Origin: Flammeovirgaceae bacterium UBA4659
GTDB taxonomy: Bacteria; Bacteroidota; Bacteroidia; Cytophagales; Cyclobacteriaceae
Direction: 5' to 3'
Assembly: GCA_002405445.1 (NCBI GenBank)
Contig: DHLV01000121.1
Span: forward strand, 452-6,935
Length of the DNA: 6,484 nt
Program-made: the position numbers and the translations under genes
The notes under the pieces: generated by a model
Database searches by the model: none
The model's input: only the letters and a program-made list of their open reading frames with translations
What the model was told of the DNA's origin: nothing
Shown here: positions 1-5,867 of the stretch, piece by piece
Layout: each line of letters opens with the position of its first letter
Numbering within the stretch: position 1 is the first letter of the stretch

Positions 1-105
1 CAGTACGACATTGATGAAGCCACCCTGGACCGGGATATTCAGGACTTCCTGGGCACGTTGTCAAAATTCAAACTGACTGAACCAGATGAAAAAGCTAACC
101 ATTAA
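1..105 (+). CDS. PqqD-like peptide-binding protein, C-terminal fragment
   Basis: The window opens inside a reading frame that runs for 34 codons and stops at TAA (103-105). The tail reads QYDIDEATLDRDIQDFLGTL, followed by a short polar end. An acidic 'YD-D-x-L-x-D-I-x-x-FL-x-x-L' helix like this is typical of the end of PqqD-family (RiPP recognition element) domains of about 90 residues. Members of this family bind the leader of a peptide and present it to a modifying enzyme. The gene overlaps the ATP-grasp start by 20 nt in another frame, which points to coupled translation and a shared pathway. Most of the protein lies outside the window, so the assignment rests on a short tail plus the neighbouring genes. 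Another small winged-helix protein is possible. Confidence 0.6.
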   Translation, partial: QYDIDEATLDRDIQDFLGTLSKFKLTEPDEKANH

Positions 106-1132
106 CGTAGCCGTCACGGGGCTCAACGCCATTGACAGCCCGGGGCCCGGCATACCGGTGATTCGCGCGCTGCGCGATAGCCGCGAGTTAAACGTCCGCA
201 TTATTGGTCTTTCGTACGAGACATTGGAGCCCGGCATTTACATGCACGATGTAGTTGACAAGACCTACCAGATTCCATTGCCCAGCACGGGCACCAATAT
301 ATTACTGGAAAGGCTCGATTACATTAACAGCAAAGAAAACCTGGACGTCATCATCCCCAACTTTGATGCCGAGTTGCCCGGTTTCATCAAACTGCAGAAA
401 GACTTGGACAAGCGAGGTATCAAAATGTGCTTACCCACGCAAGAGCAGTTCGATGCACGCCACAAGGTCAATTTGAGTGAGTTCGGAAGAAAACACCAGA
501 TAAAAGTACCGTATAGCAAGATCATTTTCAGTGTAAACGAAATTCAGAACCTGCGCGAAGAGTTTACCTACCCCTTGGTGGTGAAGGGGAAATTTTATGA
601 CGCTTCGATCGCGTATTCACCCGATCAGGTCTATAATTATTTCAATAGAATCAGCGCCAAGTGGGGTTTACCTATCATCATCCAACAGTATATCTTCGGC
701 TCGGAGGTAAACGTAACGGCCATTGGCGATGGCACCGGGGTAACGCTGGGTGCGGTACCCATGCGCAAACAATACATTACTGATAAAGGCAAGGCGTGGG
801 CAGGTATTTCAATCGATGATAAGAAACTCGTGAACATGACCCGCAAACTTATCAAGTCCACCAAGTGGAAGGGAGGCCTTGAACTGGAGATCATCAAAAC
901 GTTATACGATGAATATTACCTGTTGGAGATAAATCCGCGCTTTCCCGCGTGGATTTACCTGGCCGTGGGCTGTGGGCAAAATCACCCGGAAGCCCTGATC
1001 AAGGTTGCCCTCGGGCGAAAGGTGAAACCCTTCACCCAGTATGAGGTGGGCAAAATGTTCATCCGCTACTCCTATGATATGATTGTGGATCTAAAGGAGT
1101 TCGAGAAAATCAGTACACTTGGAGAGTTATAA
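86..1132 (+). CDS. ATP-grasp carboxylate-amine ligase-like protein
   Basis: This 348-residue protein has the layout of the ATP-grasp superfamily, related to carbamoyl-phosphate synthase large-subunit and PylC-like proteins. Residues 5-45 form a glycine-rich pre-ATP-grasp start (VAVTGLNAIDSPGPG). The ATP-binding strand YPLVVKG contains Lys167, and QQYIFGSEVNV (200-210) precedes the second lobe. GGLELE (263-268) and LEINPRFPAW (280-289, with Glu281, Asn283 and Arg285) supply the expected magnesium/ATP ligands, so the site looks active. Family members activate a carboxylate as an acyl phosphate and join it to an amine; the substrate here is unknown. The ATG at 86 lies inside the end of the PqqD-like gene. 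It is supported because the family N-terminus begins directly after it. The decarboxylase follows after 29 nt. It is cytoplasmic, with no signal peptide. A role in amino-acid or peptide ligation is inferred from context. Confidence 0.85.
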   Translation: MKKLTINVAVTGLNAIDSPGPGIPVIRALRDSRELNVRIIGLSYETLEPGIYMHDVVDKTYQIPLPSTGTNILLERLDYINSKENLDVIIPNFDAELPGFIKLQKDLDKRGIKMCLPTQEQFDARHKVNLSEFGRKHQIKVPYSKIIFSVNEIQNLREEFTYPLVVKGKFYDASIAYSPDQVYNYFNRISAKWGLPIIIQQYIFGSEVNVTAIGDGTGVTLGAVPMRKQYITDKGKAWAGISIDDKKLVNMTRKLIKSTKWKGGLELEIIKTLYDEYYLLEINPRFPAWIYLAVGCGQNHPEALIKVALGRKVKPFTQYEVGKMFIRYSYDMIVDLKEFEKISTLGEL

Positions 1133-1161
1133 GAACAGCTGAATACGATAACGAGAAAAAA

Positions 1162-2520
1162 ATGAAAAAGCTTCGCTATGAACGCCCGCTGATACAACGG
1201 CTGAACGTGGGTATCATGAATAAGTTTGGAACCAAAACTGAATACACACCTGTTACGCACATCGAGGGCAACTCCGTGAAGGGATTAATCGAAAAGTTCG
1301 GATCGCCTTTGTTTGTTATTTCCGAACGTGTCATCCGGCAAACGTACCGAGATGCCAATCGCGCATTTAAAACCCGATATCCAAAGGTGCAGTTTGCCTG
1401 GAGCTATAAAACTAATTATGTAAATGCCGTTTGTAACGTGTTTCACCAGGAAGGATCGTGGGCCGAAGTGGTCTCCGGGTTTGAGTACCAAAAGGCTTTG
1501 AAAAACGGTGTGCCGGGAAACAAAATTATTTTCAACGGCCCTGACAAATCTGAGGCAGAGTTAAAGATGGCGATTGACAACAATTCGCTTATACACATCG
1601 ATCACTTGGACGAACTGTACATGATCAAGGAGTTGGCATCGCACAGCAAGAAGAAGCCCCGCGTAGCTATTCGTGTCAATATGGACACAGGCGTGTATCC
1701 CATCTGGGATCGGTTCGGCTTCAATTATGAAAATGGCCAGGCATGGGATGCCATCAACAAAATCATGTTGACCGACTCCATGGAATTGGTTGGATTGCAT
1801 TGCCATATTGGTACGTTCATGTTATCCCCCGGTGCGTATGGAATTGCAGCCAACAAGTTGAGCGATCTTGCCCTTCATGTGAAAAAGAAATTCAAAAAAA
1901 CAATCCAATACATCGATATCGGTGGCGGATTTGCTTCGCGCAACACGTTGAAAGGTTCTTATTTGCAGGGAGTTGATTTGGCACCTTCGTTCGATGCTTA
2001 TGCCGAGGAGATTACCACTGCGATTTTGAATGCTGGGTTTGCGAAAGAGGATTTGCCAATATTGATCCTGGAATCGGGCAGAGCGCTGATTGACGAGGCT
2101 GGGTTTTTGCTTGGTTCGGTGATCTCAAATAAGCGCCTGTCCGATGGAAGGAGAGCGACCATTCTGGATTTTGGGGTGAATGTACTGATTACCTCGTTTT
2201 GGTACGATCATAAGATCAGCCCCGCTCAGGAATTCTCCCAATACAGTGAAGATGCGGTTTTATATGGCCCGCTCTGTATGAATATCGATGTGGTGCGCGA
2301 AAGCATTTCACTGCCGCCCCTCAAGCGCGATGACCAAGTTGTGGTTCATACGGTTGGGGCCTACAACATGACGCAGTGGATGTCGTTCATTTCCCTTCGC
2401 CCCGCTATTGTGATGATCGACAAAAATGAAAAGGCACATCTCATCCGCAAGCGCGAAACGCTCAAATCGATTGAAGGTGAGGAAGTGTTGCCAGCTTTCT
2501 TAAAAGATTTCAAGATCTGA
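1162..2520 (+). CDS. Fold-type III PLP-dependent amino-acid decarboxylase (diaminopimelate/ornithine decarboxylase superfamily)
   Basis: This 452-residue protein has an alanine-racemase-like PLP barrel followed by the decarboxylase C-terminal beta domain. The PLP lysine is Lys83 in AWSYKTNY. Also visible are HCHIG (213-217) stacking on the cofactor, the phosphate-binding IDIGGGF (251-257), ESGR (304-307) in place of the usual EPGR, GPLCMNIDV (369-377) with catalytic Cys372 and Asp376, and GAYN (399-402) with the C-terminal Tyr401. The Lys/Cys/Tyr set fits a decarboxylase rather than a racemase. Diaminopimelate decarboxylases usually have CESGD where this has CMNID, so the substrate is probably not meso-diaminopimelate and a housekeeping lysA role is unlikely. 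About 25 residues precede the usual domain start and contain a YERPLI motif that could bind the PqqD-like partner. The ATG at 1162 follows an A-rich stretch; an alternative ATG at 1216 would remove this motif. Functional in the cytoplasm, likely as a dimer by family precedent. Confidence 0.88.
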   Translation: MKKLRYERPLIQRLNVGIMNKFGTKTEYTPVTHIEGNSVKGLIEKFGSPLFVISERVIRQTYRDANRAFKTRYPKVQFAWSYKTNYVNAVCNVFHQEGSWAEVVSGFEYQKALKNGVPGNKIIFNGPDKSEAELKMAIDNNSLIHIDHLDELYMIKELASHSKKKPRVAIRVNMDTGVYPIWDRFGFNYENGQAWDAINKIMLTDSMELVGLHCHIGTFMLSPGAYGIAANKLSDLALHVKKKFKKTIQYIDIGGGFASRNTLKGSYLQGVDLAPSFDAYAEEITTAILNAGFAKEDLPILILESGRALIDEAGFLLGSVISNKRLSDGRRATILDFGVNVLITSFWYDHKISPAQEFSQYSEDAVLYGPLCMNIDVVRESISLPPLKRDDQVVVHTVGAYNMTQWMSFISLRPAIVMIDKNEKAHLIRKRETLKSIEGEEVLPAFLKDFKI

Positions 2521-2523
2521 TTC

Positions 2524-4500
2524 TTGCTGTCCCCCGCCAACATAGTATTCTGCCGTGACAGCATCACCAACGCCTACAGCCAGGTGTTGTTCTCGGACCG
2601 ACCCTGGCTGGGCGGACTTTTGCTGGTGGTCTCATTTATCAACCCGTATGCCGGTGCCAGTGGTTTACTGGCAGTAACATTCACTTTTTTCCTGGCGAAC
2701 GGCCTCGGTTTGAGTAAAGAGTTGATTCGCAACGGCACATATGGCTACAACGTACTGCTATTGGGATTGGCCATGGGCGTATATTACGACTTCAGTCTTT
2801 CGTTTGTCTTGATGCTGGCACTTGGGTGTTTCATTGCCTTGATGCTCACGGTGTGGATGGCCGTCAGATCTTCAGCGTATAAAATCCCCTTCCTGAGCCT
2901 CCCCTTTGTGTTATCGGTGTGGGTGGTCGTATTAAGTTCCCGAGGTATCAGTTCCATTCAATTAACCGAACGTGGTATTTATGAACTAAACGACCTTTGG
3001 CAGATGGGCGGTGCCCCATTAGTGCAGGCCTATAACAACGTAGAACACATCCATTTTCCCTTCGCCCTGGATGTATACCTGAAGTCGGTGGGGTCTATTT
3101 TCTTTCAACATAATTTGGCCGGTGGTTTTTTGATTGTCCTGGGGTTGTTACTGCACTCGCGCATTGCATTTTCACTGTCGTTGATTGCATTTTATGCCGG
3201 CTACTTTTTTTGTTGGATCACGCAGGGCAACATTGATCAACTCAACAATAGCTATGTGGGTTTCAATTTTGTGCTGACAGGTTTGGCGGTTGGCGTATAC
3301 TTTATTCCATCCGTAAAATCCTATCTGTTGACCGCGCTGATCATGCCGGTGGTGAGCGTAGCAATTGGCGCGCTGGATGTAGTAGTCTCGGGCTACCAAT
3401 TGCCGATTTTTTCACTGCCTTTTTCAATCGTGGTGATCGGCCTGGTTTTTCTGATGTGGAACAGGGTTGAGGCCAAGGGTTTGCCCATGGTGCTTCATCA
3501 GCAGCTTAGCCCCGAGAAAAACCTGTATTCGTTTCGTACGGATGGCATTCGATTTCAAAGCAGTGCTTTTTGGCACATCCACCTGCCGTTTTTTGGCGAG
3601 TGGCGCGTGGCGCAGGGGCACGGTGGAGATATAACGCACAAAGGTGATTGGAGCTACGCCTGGGACTTTGACATCGCAGATGAAACCGGCAAAACCTTCA
3701 AACTCCCCGGCCACGATCGATCCGATTTTTACTGCTATGGCCTGCCCGTGTTGGCGCCCGCGGCCGGATATGTGGTGACTATCATCAACGAGGTGGAAGA
3801 GAATGAAGTCGGCAACGTGAACACCGCTGAAAATTGGGGAAACACCATCGTGATCAAACATCACGATCATCTTTACTCCAAACTTAGCCACATCCGGAAA
3901 GATAGCTTTAAAGTTAAAGTGGGAGACTATGTGCGCCAAGGGGCTATTTTGGCAGCTTGCGGAAATTCCGGCCGTTCGCCCGAGCCCCACATTCATTTCC
4001 AGCTTCAAGCGACACCCGATGTCGGCTCGAAGACGCTGAAGTACCCCATCGCTTTCTTTATCGAAAAAGGTGAGCCGCCCATCTTTAGAACGTTTGACAT
4101 ACCGGTGGAAGGAAAAGCGATTTTCAATGCTGACCCCCACCCCGTTATTCAAAACGCATTTACATTTACACCCGGCCAGAAACTGAGGTTTCGGACCGAT
4201 GGCGCCAAGCCCCAGCAAGTGGAATGGGAGGTTAGGGTGGACGCACTGAATCAGTCATACCTCTACTGCGCAGCAACTCAGTCAGCCGCGTATTTTATAA
4301 ACAACGGTATAACCTTTTACTTCACGCAGTTTTATGGAAACAGACAGTCATTACTGTTTAACTTTTACCTGGCCGCCTACAAGCTGCTGCTGGCGAGCCA
4401 TCCCGGCATTGTGGTGACAGACGTGTTGTCGGTTCAAGGTTTTTACAATAGTGCCACAAAATTCCTGCATGACTTTACAGCTCCCTTTTATTTGTATTAG
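2524..4500 (+). CDS. Urea-transporter-like channel fused to M23 metallopeptidase domain
   Basis: This 658-residue fusion begins with a urea-transporter-type channel at about residues 15-312, with roughly ten hydrophobic segments. Its two internal halves show matching motifs, RNGTYGYNVLLLGLAMG (69-85) and NNSYVGFNFVLTGLAVG (241-257), the pseudo-duplication characteristic of this family. The M23 (LytM/lysostaphin-like) peptidase covers about 365-500. Its predicted zinc and catalytic residues are His372 and Asp381 (in THKGDWSYAWDFD), His456 (LSHI), and His489/His491 (PHIHFQL), all present. Residues 528-658 form a tail I do not recognise. There is no ATG before residue 84, inside the channel, so the start is probably the TTG at 2524, three bases after the decarboxylase stop; CTG 2527 is an alternative. 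No signal peptide is needed. M23 enzymes normally cut glycine-rich or peptidoglycan peptides outside the cytoplasm, and urea transporters pass small neutral solutes. The true substrates are unknown. Confidence 0.85.
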   Translation: MLSPANIVFCRDSITNAYSQVLFSDRPWLGGLLLVVSFINPYAGASGLLAVTFTFFLANGLGLSKELIRNGTYGYNVLLLGLAMGVYYDFSLSFVLMLALGCFIALMLTVWMAVRSSAYKIPFLSLPFVLSVWVVVLSSRGISSIQLTERGIYELNDLWQMGGAPLVQAYNNVEHIHFPFALDVYLKSVGSIFFQHNLAGGFLIVLGLLLHSRIAFSLSLIAFYAGYFFCWITQGNIDQLNNSYVGFNFVLTGLAVGVYFIPSVKSYLLTALIMPVVSVAIGALDVVVSGYQLPIFSLPFSIVVIGLVFLMWNRVEAKGLPMVLHQQLSPEKNLYSFRTDGIRFQSSAFWHIHLPFFGEWRVAQGHGGDITHKGDWSYAWDFDIADETGKTFKLPGHDRSDFYCYGLPVLAPAAGYVVTIINEVEENEVGNVNTAENWGNTIVIKHHDHLYSKLSHIRKDSFKVKVGDYVRQGAILAACGNSGRSPEPHIHFQLQATPDVGSKTLKYPIAFFIEKGEPPIFRTFDIPVEGKAIFNADPHPVIQNAFTFTPGQKLRFRTDGAKPQQVEWEVRVDALNQSYLYCAATQSAAYFINNGITFYFTQFYGNRQSLLFNFYLAAYKLLLASHPGIVVTDVLSVQGFYNSATKFLHDFTAPFYLY

Positions 4501-4664
4501 CATGCACATTACCGCTCCGGGGGCGTTGAAAAGGGTGATGCTTCCTTTGATGTGTCTTCAGCGGCAATGGTGAAAAGAGGTTCTCACCTACACAAACAAA
4601 TTATATTTACCATCTCGGTTAACAGTACGGGTATCACGCAATTCAGTATCTTAGAAAACGATTC
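4501..4664 (+). other. Intergenic gap, possible second promoter region
   Basis: This is the only sizeable gap between genes in the window. It separates the channel/peptidase fusion from the TPR/barrel pair. I see no strong terminator hairpin with a T-run and no RNA gene. Its second half is AT-richer than the surrounding genes. Two short ATG frames lie in it (4502-4573, 23 codons; 4567-4689, 40 codons), but neither has recognisable protein character. The gap could start a new transcription unit, or simply be spacer in one long operon. Confidence 0.5.
4602..4609 (+). promoter_or_regulatory. Weak candidate -7 element (TATATTTA)
   Basis: The octamer TATATTTA matches the Bacteroidota -7 consensus TAnnTTTG at all but the last base, and lies 55 bp upstream of the ATG at 4665. 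No clear TTG or TTTG element is seen at the expected distance upstream, where the bases read around AGGTTCTCAC. It is offered only as the best candidate in the gap. Confidence 0.2.
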
Positions 4665-5867
4665 ATGCACCACAGCGAAAAGATTTTGACCGTTATTCTG
4701 TGTTGGTTCCCCGTTTGGGCCCATAGCCAGCATGAGCCAGTTACGCTTGACGTAGAAAAGAACAGTTTTGAACTCTACTCGCAATCGAAATGGGACCAAT
4801 TGATCACTTTTACCAACCAGGTATTGCGCAAGGGTTATGATTACTTTTACCTGAGGTATCGCCTGGGAATGGCGTACTACACGAAAGGGCAATATCGTTT
4901 GGCTTCACTCCATTTAAAAAAAGCACTCGCGTGGAATAGTGATGATGCCGCAACTCAGGCGTACTTATACTACAGTTTATTGTTTTCAGGGCAAATAAAT
5001 GAGGCACGGCATTTGTCACGGTACCTTGGGGCTGATGCAGCCGGCACACTCAATGTGATAAAAAGGTCTTCGGTAAACTTTACCACCGCAGAGGGCGGTA
5101 TCAAAATTCCGAATAACGATGCCTTTGGTGCGGCAGTTTATTCTCAGGTCAATTTAGCGCACACGGTGCATAATCGATTGGGACTGCTGCACGCGGTGAA
5201 CACCTATCACCAAACCGAGGCACGCGGCACCATTTCGCAATGGCAGTATTTTATCCAGGCATCGGTTCCGCTCGGTAAGGGCTGGAATTTTAGTCCCTCG
5301 CTCCATTCGGTGAATTTAAATTTCAAAAGTGCAAGTGCAACCGTAGCGGAAGCAAAAAAATTCAACGATTTTGTTATTTCCGGCATGTTGTCGAAGTCGA
5401 CCCCCTATGCAGATTTCAGTGTGGGTGGCGGGTACTCAACTGTCCTCGTGCGGCCGCAATATCTGCAGTTCGCCACGCTATCTCTGTATCCACGTGGCAA
5501 GCCTGACTTTTCTTTTGGCGCTACCCTGTATGCCCACCAAAATAACACGAAGGACGCGATCGTGCCCGCTTGGAAATTGTCCTCTGATTTTGCCATAAGC
5601 CCGTATTTGTATTTCACACTAAGTCCGCGGTTGGTAGTCGGGCTAAATTATTTTAGAAACACAAATTATAACATCAGCGAATTGAATGGCTATTTTGTTA
5701 ATAACTCTACCGATATCACCCGGGCAAGATATGGCACCACGTTCTCTTTCGCGATTTCTCCGCAGTGGGAACTAAACGGACTCTATGCACAGGAAGAAAA
5801 GCAGGCTGGCGCCAGCCGATATTCATATTCTATTTTTAGTGTAGGACTTAGATTTAAACCTTTATGA
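4665..5867 (+). CDS. Exported TPR protein with C-terminal outer-membrane beta-barrel (YaiO-like)
   Basis: This 400-residue protein starts with a likely Sec signal peptide (MHHSEKILTVILCWFPVWA, cleavage near residues 20-22). Residues about 36-120 hold two to three TPR-like helix pairs, the clearest being LRYRLGMAYYTKGQYRLASL (63-82) running into HLKKALAWN. From about residue 135 to the end the sequence alternates polar and hydrophobic/aromatic residues in short strands with Gly/Asn/Ser turns, and it ends with a strand YSIFSVGLRFKPL, as outer-membrane barrels often do. A short TPR domain followed by a barrel resembles the YaiO family, but I cannot confirm that without a profile search. In-frame stop TAA (4620-4622) and no other ATG in between support the start at 4665. 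It overlaps the next gene by 4 nt (ATGA), implying coupled translation. It probably sits in the outer membrane with the TPRs in the periplasm. Confidence 0.7.
   Translation: MHHSEKILTVILCWFPVWAHSQHEPVTLDVEKNSFELYSQSKWDQLITFTNQVLRKGYDYFYLRYRLGMAYYTKGQYRLASLHLKKALAWNSDDAATQAYLYYSLLFSGQINEARHLSRYLGADAAGTLNVIKRSSVNFTTAEGGIKIPNNDAFGAAVYSQVNLAHTVHNRLGLLHAVNTYHQTEARGTISQWQYFIQASVPLGKGWNFSPSLHSVNLNFKSASATVAEAKKFNDFVISGMLSKSTPYADFSVGGGYSTVLVRPQYLQFATLSLYPRGKPDFSFGATLYAHQNNTKDAIVPAWKLSSDFAISPYLYFTLSPRLVVGLNYFRNTNYNISELNGYFVNNSTDITRARYGTTFSFAISPQWELNGLYAQEEKQAGASRYSYSIFSVGLRFKPL
5804..5817. repeat. Perfect 14-bp palindrome GGCTGGCGCCAGCC
   Basis: The sequence is exactly self-complementary and lies inside the barrel gene, about 50 nt before its stop and the overlapping start of the next gene. 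It encodes Ala-Gly-Ala-Ser in a predicted turn between the last two strands. With no loop it would make a poor RNA hairpin. It may be chance in GC-rich codons. Confidence 0.5.

Noticed and set aside
2518..2520. In-frame TGA considered as a selenocysteine codon
   Set aside because: There is no visible SECIS-type hairpin, and both proteins have natural ends at this point. Ordinary termination with re-initiation is simpler.
1162..2520. Housekeeping lysA (diaminopimelate decarboxylase)
   Set aside because: The substrate motif is changed (CMNID), there is an N-terminal extension, and the neighbours are not lysine-pathway genes.
3424..4218. Long open frame of 264 codons on the - strand
   Set aside because: It lies wholly inside the M23 half of the fusion gene, which has intact motifs. 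The antisense product has no domain character and is a coding shadow.
4530..4548. AAAGG/CCTTT inverted repeat with a 9-nt loop, considered as a terminator
   Set aside because: The stem is only 5 bp with a large loop, and no T-run follows.
4567..4689. Short ATG frame of 40 codons reading into the start of the barrel gene, considered as a possible precursor peptide
   Set aside because: It has no leader or core-like pattern and no Cys- or Thr-rich core, and its end overlaps the signal peptide of the barrel gene in another frame.
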